Source of the DNA: Chaetoderma sp. LZ-2023a
Lineage: Eukaryota > Mollusca > Caudofoveata > Chaetodermatida > Chaetodermatidae
NCBI GenBank assembly: GCA_034401795.1
Contig: CM067370.1
Span: forward strand, 55,367,380 to 55,431,379
Length of the DNA: 64,000 nucleotides
Reading direction: 5' to 3'
A model generated the notes under the pieces. It did no database searches and was not told the origin of the DNA. It worked only from the letters and a program-made list of their open reading frames with translations. Both the position numbers and the translations under genes were made by a program. Positions 9,946-21,488 of the stretch are shown here, piece by piece (position 1 is the first letter of the stretch; every line of letters starts with the position of its first letter).

Positions 9946-12105
9946 AAAAGTCATAATGTACAATGTAGGTAAGGTTAGTATTAACTGTAATTGTCTTGGC
10001 CGCATAGGGGGTTATCAACAGGATGTCTCACCTTTAGTTCAGATACCTGAGTTAATTATTCTCTTTGCCATGCTAGTAATAGAGCCAGGTCTGATAATCT
10101 CTGATAACCACAATCACATGCTGAGCCTCTTTACAATTCAATGGTATAGGTGTGATAATTGGCCTGTGAGGGCTCTGGCTTAAGATTAGAAATAAAACAC
10201 AATGATCTGCTTAACCCTATACTTTCTGCAACCCAGGGTTTTCAGAAATACTCTTGCCTGAATACCTTTACTACAGTAATATTATGAAAACAATTTGGCA
10301 TAGCACACTAACACCCTTCAGATAGACTGATGCAAACAGTCAAACTAATATTCAGCAAGTCCCAAAGTTTTGAAAATAAATAGATAGCAATAGATATAGA
10401 AGTCGCGAGGTTGTTTTATGCTTGTAACCTTCCATTTTCAATGGCTGAACATCCGCAGTTCATAAAAGTTGTTAGTATGCTACGCCCAGGATATAAACCC
10501 CCTTCACGTAAACTGATTGGTGGAAAGCTTCTAGATGCTGTGCATGATCAGGTGACAGAGGATATGAAGGTGATTCTTGATGGCAAGACAGCAACATTAG
10601 TGGAGGATGGGTGGAGTAACATTCACAATGAACCTATCATAGCATCCTTCTTGCAAGTAGAAGGAAAGAGCTTCTTCCTAAACAGCTTTGACACTGGTTC
10701 TATGACTAAAAGTGCTGAAAACTGTAAGGTGAAGTGTCAAGAGACAATACAATATGCTAAGACAAAATACAACTGTACAGTTAAGAGCATTGTCACAGAT
10801 AATGCAAAGAACATGGAAAAAATGCGTGATGGTTTGAAGGCTGATGACAATGATCTTATTGTCTATGGCTGTTCTGCACACTGGCTAAACTTACTAGGGC
10901 AAGACATAACACCGGACACGCTAATTAAGCATGTAGTTGAGATTCAAAAATATTTCAGGAATCACCACAAGCCACTATCCTGGCTCTCGGAATGTATTGG
11001 TAGTGTTAAGCCACATCTTCCTTGTGACACTAGATGGAAGAGTCAACTCGTGTGTATTGATTCCTTCATTCACAACCGTCCACATTTCATGAAAATTGTA
11101 CAAGACCATGAAGGAGAAATAGATAATTCTATTGTTAAGAAGATAATGGACTTTAACCTGTTTAGAAATGCAAGAGACTTAGCCGAACAACTTCGGCCAA
11201 TTTCAATAGCAATTGACACATGTCAGAGTGACACATCAACACTGGCCGATGCATGCCATGTTTGGCTTGAATTACTAAACAACACTCTGCTAGAACCACA
11301 CAAGAAAACTCTGTTAGCACGTTTCAGCAAGGCAATTCTGCCAGAGCATCTTGTCGCATACACATTACATCCAAAGTTTCAGTGCGAGATGCTGGTAGCA
11401 AAACAGTTTGAAGAAGTGAACAATTGGATAATAGCTAAGAACCCTAGCTTTATAGCAACATTTATTGCATACCAGGCTAAAAGCAGCCCATTTCCTGCAT
11501 CATATTTCTGTGATGCTGCAGTTCAAGTGCCTTCAGTGACACGGTGGAAGGCCTTGAAAACACTAGGTGTGCCAGGTGATTTTATTGATATGGCTATTCA
11601 GCTGCTTGAAGCACAGCATCATCAGCATCGATTGAGAGAATTTTGAGCAATTTTAGCTATATCCACACTAAAATCTGTAATAGGCTTGGAGTAGAGAACG
11701 CGTCAAAGCTAGTGTTTTGCTACAGGATGTTGAGAGGGCTGTCTGATTTGGACTACTAATTAAACCTAATTAAGCCTTTTAAGTTTTAATTGTATGTATT
11801 TGATAAAAATGTAATAATAACTCAAATAATAAAATGGATTTGTTTAATATAGTGCTTTTGATGCAATCTCTGATTTCTTGTTATTTTTTAATCGGATTAT
11901 GATGCATAAGAGTATGGTGATATGTCCAACATAGTTTTGGACAGTTTTGGTCTGGTTTGAACCATTTAAGACAGGTTTTAGACAGGTTTTGGACAATGTC
12001 TGCTCAAAGTTAGTTTTGGACTGTCCAAAACCCAACCCTGCTCCAAGTATCAGGCACACACACAATGCCATAATACCAACTTGTTACATGTTTTGCTATC
12101 ATAAC

Positions 12106-12339
12106 GTAACCATTTAATCCTCGAATTTGTTTTAAAAAAATTCAATTTTCTCACAATAAATGTCAATTCCAGACCATGAGAAGACTTTCTGAAATTTTAC
12201 CACTGGAATGACTGGCTCGGTTATCGAGCTGTCATTCCAGTGGTAAATTTTCAAAAACAGTCTTCTTGGTCTGCAAATGGACAATTCTCAAGACTCCTGC
12301 AGAAGCCGTTTTTGGCTGATGTGAATGTTAAAGGGTTAA
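12106..12339. mobile_element. Family T MITE
   Basis: The right end GTTAAAGGGTTAA is intact; the left end is GTAACCATTTAATCC. The central stem TACCACTGGAATGACTGGCT pairs with AGCTGTCATTCCAGTGGTA. It lies 66 bp outside the hAT element. Confidence 0.8.
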
Positions 12340-12659
12340 AAGGACAAAGAGAATGTAAAAGGAGCTGATGTTGCTCACAATGAACAAGAAACAATGACGG
12401 ACGTTGAGAAAACAGGTTACAGTTGAAAGAAGTTTCGACTCATTCCAGCTGCCACTCATCATCATCATTATGGATCAGGACAGGTCATTCTTTCAAATGC
12501 CCAAGCTGCTCTATACATAAGTAGCTTAGAAATTCTTAGTGGGTAAACGTTAACTGAGAATAAATACTGTAATGGTGCAAGTGGACATATATGCTCAGCC
12601 TGTAATATTAAATACTAGCAGACAATGCCAGGGGGACTTACGAATACAAAAATATAAAA

Positions 12660-13129
12660 TAGGGGTATAAACCCCAGAGACAATTTATTTCTCCTTATCT
12701 TTGGTTAACCATACTGGAACCAACCATGGGCACATGCTTCCATATAATGAAAGGGCATCACACAATTATGGTGGGGTCGAAAGGTCATTGATCGCGATCA
12801 TTGTAACATTGGTAAAAAAAATCTTTTCTCAAAATTTACATTTTCGTTTAGCTCAACTTAGCAGTTCATATCTCATGTTCGGTTAATCATATTGGACCCA
12901 AACTTGGACATCCACCTCCTCATAAGTATAGAGTATGACGCAATGACCTTTTTGGCTAAAATATCAAAGGTCAATGTCATTGTGATATTGGTAAAAGTCT
13001 CGGTCTTTTCAGCATTAGTATTTTGCGTTTCACTCGACTAATTAGTTGCACGTCTCATGTTTGGTTATTACTGAACTGAAAATTAAACCCATGCTTCTTA
13101 ATAATGAGAGAGAGAGGGTAGGACCTAAT
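12660..13129 (+). repeat. Core array, family C (left part of interrupted array)
   Basis: Units contain GGTTAACCATACTGGAACCA, CATGCTTC, TATAATGA, AGGGCATCACACAAT, AAAGGTCA and TTTAGCTCAACTTAGCAG, as in the long array at 56697-58414. The array stops at 13129, where a hAT-like terminus begins, and resumes at 19575 with GGCCCAATGTCCTGGGGTC, the expected next part of the same unit. Confidence 0.65.
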
Positions 13130-13410
13130 TAGGGATGCACCGGATTCAGTAGCCGGCCGGATAATCCAGCAGGATAGTAGTTTATGGCACGGGAATTTGA
13201 TCAGATGCACTGCAAATCTACCCAGATTGCCGGATTTGAAACATTTTATTTTATATTCAAAATCAATAAAAAGTGGTTTTCAAGAGTAATCTTAACAATG
13301 ATTGAAAGCATTTTGAAGCATTGATTAGAATACATTCTTTAAAATAGAAGTGTCTAATCCAAGCTACCATTATGAATAACTGTCTATGTCATAGGTTACT
13401 GCTTATATAA

Positions 13411-15240
13411 TTAGCTCACCTGGCCTGAAAGGCCAAGTGAGTCCGTCCATCGTCTATCGACTTTTCCTTTAAATGACTTCTCAAGAACCACTGGGCTGAT
13501 TTCAATTATATTTGGCAGGAAGCATCCATAGGTCATAGGGATCCAAGTTTGTTCAACAGAAGCCAATCGGCCAATTTGGTCTGCGGACATCTTGGATTTT
13601 GGCTGGTTTTTTTAAACGTCTAAAAATCTTGTTCTCCGATACCGCTTGGGAGGTGGATGCAAACCTCATGAAATATAGTTTAGGGCAAGAGCTGAACCAA
13701 GTTTGTTCAAGGGAACTTGATTCGCCAAATGGTTCGGCCGCCATCTTGGATGATCTAGTTTTCGCAAAAACGACTTCTCCAGAACCGCTGAATGGATCGG
13801 GCTGAAATTTGGCAGATATGATTAGGGCTTAAGGGGCATTAAGGTTTGTTCAAAGGAAACTGATCCGTCAGAAAACGTGGCTGCCGTGGGCCAATAAAAA
13901 TGTAGTGTGTTTGGCGGCCATATTGAATATCTTTATTTGATGTATTTTGAAACCGAAATTGGTTTGATATAGGTTTGTTGGTATTCTGATCTCCAATTTG
14001 TCATTTTCAAAACTGTTGGATAAACAGGTTGGCAGCCATCTTAGATTATTTTCCCGCCAAAGACGCCCATACTAAAGCAATGGGAAATTAAAATGTCTTC
14101 TTCACGAGAACTGCTTGGCTGATTTCAATTATATTTGGCAGGAAGCATCCTTAGGGCATATGGATACAAGTCTATTCAATTAAAGCCAATCGGCCAATTT
14201 GGCCGGTAGCCATCTCGGATTTGTTCAATTTTAGGAAACGTCTTTAAAAATCTTCTCCGAAACCGCTTGGGGAATCGATTCAAAACTCATGAAACCTCAT
14301 CTAGGGAAAGACATATGCAAAGTTTGTTCAAGAAGATTTGATTGACCAAATGGTTCGGCGGCCATCTCGGATGACCTAGTTTTCCCGAAAATGACCTCCA
14401 GAATCGCTGAAGGGATCAGGTCGAAATCTGGGAGATATTATTAGTGACTAAGGGCCATTAAAGTTTGTTCAAGGAAAGTAGATCTGTCAAAAAACATGGC
14501 TGCCATGGGCCAATCAAAATGTAGCATGTTTGGCAGCCATATTGGATTTTTTTTATTTGATGAATTTTGAGGCCGAAATTGGTTTTATATAGGTTTTTTG
14601 ATATTCTGAGCTCAAATTTGCAGTTTTTGAAACTTGGTTAAACGGTTTGGCGGCCATCTTGGATCATTTTCCCACCAAAAGGCTCCCATACTAAAGCAAT
14701 GGGAAATTTAAAATATCTTCTCGAGAACTACTGGGCTGATTTCAATTATATGTGGTAGGAAGCATCCTCAGGGCATAGAGATTCAAATTTGTTCAAGTGA
14801 AGCCGATCGGCTAATTGTGCCAGTGGGCATCTTGGATTTTGGACAATGTTTAGAAATGTCTAAAGATCTCCAAAACCGTTTAAGGGATTGATTCGTAACT
14901 CATAAAATATCATTTAGGGCACGAGCTGAAGCAAGTTTGTTCAAGGGAACTTGATTTGCCAAATGTTTGGGCGGCCATCTTGGATTGCCTGGTTTTGATA
15001 AAAGCAACTTCGTCTCCAGAGCCACTGAATGAATTGGACTGAAATTTGGGAGATATGCTATTGATGACTAAGGGCCAGTAAATTTTGTTCATGAGACGTT
15101 GATACATAAAGAAACATGGCCTCTCTTTTCTTGTTACAAGTCTGCTCAACTCATTAGAGTTCTTCTTATTGTTAATGCCCATTCCAGTTGAGATGACTAT
15201 GGTCCAGGTGAGCATTACAGGCCCCTTGGGCTTCTTGTTA
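13411..15240 (+). mobile_element. Family A core-repeat element (HINE/DINE-1-like), copy 1
   Basis: The 5' end TTAGCTCACCTGGCC folds with GGCCAAGTGAG. The 3' end has CCAGGTGAGC (15204-15213), the inverse of the 5' GCTCACCTGG. This is followed by an AGGCCC/GGGCTT hairpin and terminal CTTGTTA. The interior is about three repeats of a ~620-bp unit: the phrase TTCAATTATATTTGGCAGG recurs near 13501, 14124 and 14740 (last copy slightly changed). Each unit is built of four diverged ~155-bp subunits marked by CCATCTTGGAT. There is no coding potential. The layout matches Helentron-associated interspersed elements. That class assignment is inferred from structure. Confidence 0.75.
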
Positions 15241-15548
15241 CTGAATACAATCCTAAATACGCTATCACAGGGATAAAAAAGTCAATAGACCTAACAGCTA
15301 ACTAGTAGGATCATTGCTAATGTGGCTTATCCCTGTAAGTGTTTGTTTCTATCTTAATGTTGGTCTCAAATAATTTTGAATCATGACTAACATCTCCAAG
15401 TGTGCGAAAATCCCTGTCCCAAGTGACAGGTGGACAGGTCACACTTGCTGAGATAATGATAACTGTCTGTCATTGGATGTGCATGCGGGACACAGCAGCA
15501 AACCAATTTTTAGAAAGGTCATCAATTGCAAGTTATTAGATATTATTA

Positions 15549-17909
15549 TTAGCTCACCTGGCCTGAAAGGCCAAGTGAGCTTAGGCCATGGTGACCATCC
15601 GTCATCCATCCATCAGTCCATCCGCCCATCGCCTGTCCTTCAACTTTTTCTTTGAACGACTTCTCAAGAACCACTGGGCCATTTTCGATTATATTTGGCA
15701 GGAAGCATCCTTGGGGCATAGGGATACAAATTTGTTCAAAGCAAGCCAATTGGTTTTTGGCTATTCTGATTTCAAATTTGTCATTTTCTAAACTGTCGGA
15801 TAAACAGTTTGTTGGTTATCTTTGATCTTTTTCCGACCAAAAGCTCCCATACTAGAGCAATAGGAAATTTTAAATGTCTTCTCTAAAACCACTCAAGTAT
15901 ATTTAGCACAAGGCGTCTTTCTGACAGCGATTCAAGTTTGTTCCAAGGAAGCCGATGGGGCCGATTTTTAGAAACGTCTTTAAAAATCTCTCTGAAATCA
16001 CTTGAGGTATCAATTCAAAACTCATGAAAGACCATCTAGACCAAGAGCTGAACCATTTCTTCAAGGGAACTTGATTGGCCAAATGCTTTGGCAGCCATCT
16101 TGGGTGCCCTGGATTTCGCGAAAACAAGTTCTCCAGAACCTCTGAACGGTTCGTGCCGAAATTGGGAGATGATTAGGGACTAAAGGTCATTAAAGTTTGT
16201 TTTAGGGAAGTGGATAGAAAAAACCCCATGGCTGCCATGGGCCAATCAAAATGTAGTGTTTGGTGGTGATATTGGAATTTTTTATTTGATGGATTATGAA
16301 GCTTAAATTGGTTTTATATAGGTTTTGTGGTATTCTGATTTCAAATTTGCCATTTTGGAAACTGTTAGGTAAATGGTTTGGCAGTCATCTTGGGCCTTTT
16401 TCCGTCAGCAGCTCCCATACTAAAGAAAGTGTCCTTAGGGCATAGTGACACAGGTTTGTTCAAACAAAGTGGGTCAGCCAATTTGGCCGGCAGCCAGAAG
16501 GGCCAAATGAGTTTATGTGATGGCGACTGTCCGTCGTCCGTCAACTTTTGTTTTAAAACACTACTCCTCATTAACCACTTGGCCGATTTGAAGCAAATTT
16601 GGCTAGAAGGACCCTATGGTCATAGGCTCTGTAATATCCATTCAGAATTTTGATTTATCAATTTTTTGGGTGAAAATCTTAGATTTTATGAAAAATGTAC
16701 CAGAAATTGTTAAATTGCTTCTTCTCCTTACTATTTTGAGCAATTTCCACCAAACTTGAGTGAAAGGACCCTATTGTGGTAGGCTCCAGAACATCCATTC
16801 GGAATTTTGATCCATCAATTTTTGGGGTGAAAATCTTAGATTTTATGAAAGATGTACCGGAATTTGTCAAATTGCTTCTTCGCCTTACCATTCTGATGGA
16901 TTTCGACCAAATTGGGCTGAAATGATCCTATCAACACAAGTTCTAGAACTGCCATTCAGAATTTTGATTCAGCAATTCCTTGGGTAAAAATCTTAGATTT
17001 TTTGAAAAATGTACCGGAAATCATCAAATTGCTTCTTCTTACCATTCTGACAGGTTTCAACCAAATTTGGCTGAAAGGATCCCTTCATGATGGGCTCTAG
17101 AACTTCCACACAGAATTTTGATTCATCAATTTTTTTAGTGAAAATCTTAGATTTTATGAAAAATTTACCGGAAATAGTCAAAACACTACTCCTCATTAAC
17201 CACTTGGCGGATTCCAACCTAATTTGTCTGGAAGAACTCTATGGGGGTAGGCTTCAGAACCTGTTTACCGAATTTTGATTGGTCAAGGATTTTGGTGAAA
17301 ATCTATGGGGGAGGGGCTAGGCTCCTGAACTACTATTCAGAATTTTGATTGCTCGAGTATTTTGTTTGAAAACCGTAGATTTTGTGAAAAGTTTAGTGGA
17401 AATTGTCAAAACGCTTCTGCTCATTATAACCATGTGGCAGATTTCAACACAATTGGCAAGAATGACACTGTCATAGTAGATTCCAGAACTTCTATTCAGA
17501 ATTTTGCCTGGTCTAGTTTTGGGGCTGAAAATCAGATTTTATGAAAGATTTACCGGAAATTGTCAAAACGCATCTCCTCCTTAACCACTTTGCAGATTTT
17601 ATTCAAAGTTGGCTGGAAGGATTCTATCATGGTAGGCTATAGAACTTCTATTCAGATTTTTGGTTGTTCGATTTGTTTGCCAGTCATCTTGGATTTTTTT
17701 AACTTTTCAAAAAACCCATTTAAAGCGCTACTCTTTAATTAATGGAGCAAAACTTGGGTGGAATGCTCCTATGGCAGTAGACTTCAACATATCAACCAAG
17801 AATTTTGACTGATAAACTTCTTTGGTGGCGATCTTGGGTTTTTCTAAATGCAAATGGTTCAAATGCAAATGGTCCAGGTGAGCGCCACAGGCCATTGGGC
17901 CTCTTGTTT
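15549..17909 (+). mobile_element. Family A element, copy 2, with simple-monomer core
   Basis: The 5' hairpin has 12-bp arms with one mismatch (GCTCACCTGGCC 15552-15563, GGCCAAGTGAGC 15569-15580) and is followed by a CCATCCATCAGTCCATCCGCC tract. After a stretch like copy 1, the core at 16640-17870 switches to simple units of about 155 bp. The phrase GAATTTTGATT recurs near 16647, 16802, 16959, 17115, 17272, 17341, 17500 and 17800. The 3' end is CCAGGTGAGC, AGGCCATTGGGCCT and CTTGTT. Confidence 0.72.
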
Positions 17910-18786
17910 GAAATATCTTTTAAAAAAGCTCTGAAACCACTGAGAGATCAATTCAAAACTCATACAACATCATCTAGAGCAACAGCTGAACCAAGCTTGT
18001 TCAAGGGAACTTGATTGGCCAAATTCTTCGGTGGCCATCTTGGATGATCTAGTTTTCGCGAAAATGACCTCCAGAAGCGCTGAACTGATCGAGTCGAAAT
18101 TTGGGAGATGTGATTAGGGACTAATGGGCATTAAAGTTTGTTAAAGGGTCAATCATAATGTAGCATGTTTGGCAGCCATATTGGGTTTTTATTTGAGCGA
18201 TTTTGAAGCTGAAATTAGTTTTTGATATAGGGTTTTGGGTATTCTGATTTCAAATATGTCATTTTTGGAACTGTTGGATAAACGGTTTGGCGGCCATCTT
18301 GGATCGTTTTCCTGCCGAAAGCTCTCATGTACTAAAGCAATAGGAAAATCAAAATATCTTCTCGAGAACCACTGGGCCGAATTTGGCAGAAAGCCTCCTT
18401 AGGGCATAGAGCCACAGGATTGTTCCAAGGAAGCCAGTTAGTCAATTTGCCCCACAGCCGTATGGGATCTTGGCAAATTTCTTTTAATGCTTTTAAAACC
18501 TTCTTTTCCGAATCTGCTTGGGGGAATGATTCAAAACTCATGACCGGTCATCTAGGGCAACAGCTGGACCAGGTTTGTTCAAGGGAATGGGATTGGCCTA
18601 ATCCTTTAGTGGCCATCTTGGATAACCTAGTTTTTCATGAAAACGACTTCTCCAGAATCGGGCCAAAATTTTGGAGATAAGATTCTGGTTACCTCCTTAG
18701 GGGTCTACTTATAGCCGTTGGCCTTTCTAGTTGACATGCCTATGTTCCACATGAGTGTTCCAAGCACCTTTCAGGGCCTCTTGTTA
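17910..18786 (+). mobile_element. 5'-truncated family A copy
   Basis: Starts directly after the 3' end of the previous copy with core sequence of the ~620-bp type (TTGTTCAAGGGAACTTGATT, GGCCATCTTGGATGATC, AGCTCTCATGTACTAAAGC). It ends in a mutated terminus (CCACATGAGTGTTCCAAGC, GGGCCTCTTGTTA). It lacks a 5' hairpin. Confidence 0.6.
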
Positions 18787-19574
18787 GATACAATATGGAC
18801 ACATACAATAAAAATCCATATTGTACTAAGAAATGTCAATTAACTAGAATGTGCTTGTGGGAGATTGTGACTCATGCCCTTGCGCTCTGTCTTGACAATA
18901 CACTTAGGGACATAGTTGATCCATTGACCTCAATCTCAAAGCTATGATAAACCGTCGCAATATGACGGTGTGTGCTAAATCTGATGAGTATACTTTCTTG
19001 CTTTCCAGAGTTATCGCCAAATTGTGTATTCCAGTGTGCACTTCTCCTGAAACTCAAGAACTTCTAGCCACCTATAATATGAAAGGATTTTCCAAATTTA
19101 TTTATTCTACTTATTTACGTCCCTGATTTCTGGCTGAAAATGTGTATTTCGGGATGCACTTAGTAACCCTGTAACCTAGATATATGAACATTTGACATGG
19201 TCCAAAATTTTATTTCTTGCCAACGCCAATATGAATGTGTGTTACCGATTTGGTAATTCTACCTTCTTGCATTGCAATGATTATTCTATGCATTGGATTT
19301 TTTTAATCAATTTTTTTAGTAAAATTTATGTTAGGGCCTATTGTTGATGATTGATGCTGAAATACTTCCAAGCGTAGCACATGTCCATATTTAGTCGAGT
19401 AATATATACCAGTTGTTAGGATTTAAACGCTATTATTTTTCCTGCTCTACATAAATATCATAATAAGTTAAAATATGACTATCCCGCCAGATAGGCTGGG
19501 CCAGATTCATGCAGAAATCTCGCCAAATCCGAATCTGCCCAGATAACAAAACAGTGAATCCAGCCCACCCTTAA
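18787..19574. other. Right remnant of the decayed hAT-like element
   Basis: No ORF of substance; the frame at 18944-19126 has no recognisable family. The stretch is assigned to the hAT-like element because it ends in the inverted repeat at 19554-19574. Confidence 0.4.
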
Positions 19575-19683
19575 GGCCCAATGTCCTGGGGTCAAAATGC
19601 CAGTGGTCAAGGTCGTTGTGATCTTAGGAAAAATGTGTGTTTTCAACATTGACATTTTGTGTTTAGCACAAGTTATCTCTCAT
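19575..19683 (+). repeat. Family C core array, continuation
   Basis: GTCAAAATGCCAGTGGTCAAGG, CATTGACATTTTGTGTTTAGC and AAGTTATCTCTCAT continue the unit broken at 13129. It is then interrupted by a family D element at 19684. Confidence 0.6.
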
Positions 19684-20538
19684 TTTTATACCACACCAAA
19701 AATGTGGCGGGCCTTATGTGATGGTGCCATCCTGGCAGGCGGACGAACAGACGGATGAGCAGGCGTGTAGAACATTGGTTTCCTGATGATAACTCAGTTA
19801 CCATTAATTGGATCGCTTTGAAACTTCATAGACTGGTTGAAGTTGGTTTGGGGAAGAAACCTGTCAAAATTGATCATGATAAAAAATCCAAGATGGCCGC
19901 CAACCACCGGTGGCCATCTTGAAAATTGTTTTCCACCTGATAACTCTGTTACTGTTTATCTTATTGCTTTGAATCATAATAGGGTGGTTGAACTAGGCCT
20001 GGAGAAGAAACCTATCGAAAGTGATGATGATCCGAAATCCAAGATGGCCGCCAACCACCATTACCCATCTTGAAAATTGATTTCAGGAGGATAGCTCCAT
20101 TACCATTTATCGGATCGCTTTGAAACTTAGTAGGTTGGTTGAACTTTGTCTGGAGAAAAACCTATCAAAATTGACAATGATCCTAAATCCAAGATGGCCT
20201 CTAGTCACTGGTGGCCATCTTGAATATTGGTTTCTGTACAATAACTCTATTTCTGTTTAGCAGGTGGCTTTGAACCTTCATAGGATGACTGATCTAGGTC
20301 TAAGGAAGAAACATGTCTAAATTTTTATGATCCGAAGTCCGTTATACTGCCAGGCACCAGTGGCCATCTTGAAAATTGGTTTCCGGAAGATAACTCCATG
20401 ACCATTTAGCGGATCGCTTTGCAATTTCATAGGATGACTGGTCTACTGTCTGAGGAAGAAATTGATGTTTTCTAATAGCTCTCATTCATTGGTTTGTCAT
20501 CATCACGGAGTATTATGGCGCCATTTGCGGGACTCTTG
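19684..20538 (+). mobile_element. Family D core-repeat element
   Basis: Begins TTTATACCACACCAAAAATG, then GGCGGACGAACAGACGG. It has about four to five units of ~150 bp. Each unit ends with the near-palindrome CCAAGATGGCCGCC...GGTGGCCATCTTGAAAATT (at about 19880-19925, 20040-20080, 20190-20228 and 20345-20380). The 3' end reads GGCGCCATTTGCGGGACTCTTGT. The flanks are the two halves of a family C unit, so D inserted into C. Frames such as 19837-20073 translate the repeat only. Confidence 0.7.
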
Positions 20539-20690
20539 TAACTTAATCAAACTGGTACCAAGTTGGATGCATGCTTCTGTATAGTGAGAGGGAATGGCAC
20601 ATGACCCCTTGGAGTCAAAGGGTCAAGGGTCAAGGTCATTGTGTCCTTAGTAAAACCTAATGTTTACCTCCCTATTTGAACATAAACAAG
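20539..20690 (+). repeat. Family C core array, final part
   Basis: AATCAAACTGGTACCAAGTTGG, ATGCTTCTGTATAGTGAGAGGG and CAAGGGTCAAGGTCATTGTG resume the C unit after the D insertion. Confidence 0.6.
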
Positions 20691-21137
20691 GAAAACAACT
20701 TATAATAGGGTTAACACTGCCATGTAATCCGTACTTGTATTTAATCACAAAAATGTAATATGCACAGTAAACTACCGATATATAGATTATCTTAGCAAAG
20801 AAGCTGTAAGGAAAAATAATCTAATATAAATAACGTTGGACTCTTTGCTCTAACGCATCTCACCCAATTATCGAAGATATATTGTGCAGTATGATGTGTA
20901 CATTGAATTAGTGGAAAATGGAAACGCTTGGCTGAGAGAGTTAGAGCTACAAATTTCGCGCTGAAACAAACTTGAGAGAATTATTTAACGAAAAAATGCA
21001 AAATATTTGCTAATAGTTTGACATTGTATTTACAGTGACTGTACAGTACGGCTACTAGCATGTAGAATGACAAACATTAATTCACTTCACATCCAACATG
21101 TTGTACGAATTGTATGCCTTTGCTATTTAATAAACAT
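20691..21137. other. No gene seen
   Basis: No ORF or repeat that I recognise. Confidence 0.4.
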
Positions 21138-21350
21138 GCTGTTGAATATTTTGAAAGTAATTTGACTGGGCGCTGTAATAACACCCAGTTAAATTAGTTT
21201 CAAAATATTCAACAGCTAACCTGTATAGTTTTCAGGAAATTGAGATTCAGAGAGTGCAGCGATCGATTGATCCCAGCGTGGGCAAAGTATGGGTGGAGCT
21301 TAGCTAGAGATGGGTAGGGCATAGCTAAAACTGGAAAGGTCCATTGCTTG
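21138..21350 (+). mobile_element. Family H hairpin with SINE-like S flank
   Basis: GCTGTTGAATATTTTGAAA and TTTCAAAATATTCAACAGC form the stem (21138-21216). It is followed by TAACCTGTATAGTTTTCAGG, GCGATCGATTGATCCCAGCG, GGTGGAGCTTAGCTAGAG and GGGCATAGCTAAAACTGG, which is shared with 55199-55415 and 56162-56325. Confidence 0.7.
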
Positions 21351-21488
21351 ATCATAACATACTACCATTAGACAGCGCTAAGCGATGTTAGGAGAGTCAT
21401 AAGTCATTAAAGATGCGTTACTTCCAATTTATATAAATAAATTTGGAAATTTTCGGTCTTTTTGTTGTAATATAAGGTCCCGGTGTAT

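Larger units (their letters stand above)
9288..11759 (+). pseudogene. hAT transposase (BED finger + DDE core), frameshifted
   Basis: Exon 1 runs from ATG 9288 (or ATG 9309) to a donor GAAG|GTAAAT at 9540/9541. It encodes GGRPKDPIWKHF and a BED-type finger with Cys codons at 9393 and 9402. The first expected zinc-binding His is Asp (codon 9444), and the final His is kept. A phase-1 intron to AG 10386-10387 gives an in-frame join to exon 2 (10388 on). Exon 2 contains PFSMAEHPQF, LRPGYKPPSRK, EDGWS (first catalytic Asp, codon 10606), VTDNAKNM (second Asp), CSAHWLN and LPCDTRW, all typical of hAT/DUF659 transposases. The exon 2 frame ends at TGA 11644. The C-terminal dimerisation motif (SSASIERI, then SNFSYIHTK) continues in another frame from 11616 to TAA 11759, which shows a net 1-base loss (or 2-base gain) at about 11611-11616. 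The protein is probably non-functional in this copy. Confidence 0.88.
8418..12040 (+). mobile_element. hAT-superfamily DNA transposon, near complete
   Basis: The left end CAGGGTTGGCAAGTTTTGGAC and the reverse complement of the right end, CAGGGTTGGGTTTTGGAC, form imperfect inverted repeats. An exact 8-bp duplication CTCCAAGT flanks the element (8410-8417 and 12041-12048), and 8 bp is the hallmark of hAT insertion. The 3623-bp element encodes a BED finger exon and a transposase exon. Subterminal TTTTGGACA and GTCCAAAAC motifs recur at both ends. The exact target duplication implies fairly recent insertion, although the coding region is broken near its C terminus. An (AAT)n tract at 8670-8724 and a MITE in the intron are later additions. 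Confidence 0.92.
13130..19574. mobile_element. Decayed hAT-like element carrying nested insertions
   Basis: The left end AGGGATGCACCGGATTCAG and the reverse complement of the right end, AGGGTGGGCTGGATTCACT, form an imperfect ~18-bp inverted repeat. The flanks GACCTAAT (13122-13129) and GGCCCAAT (19575-19582) look like a mutated 8-bp target duplication. Together they rejoin one family C unit. About 280 bp (left) and 790 bp (right) of the element itself remain. The interior is family A sequence. I see no transposase, so it was probably non-autonomous. Confidence 0.5.

Noticed and set aside
10678-10881. Minus-strand 67-codon frame
   Set aside because: Shadow of the hAT transposase exon.
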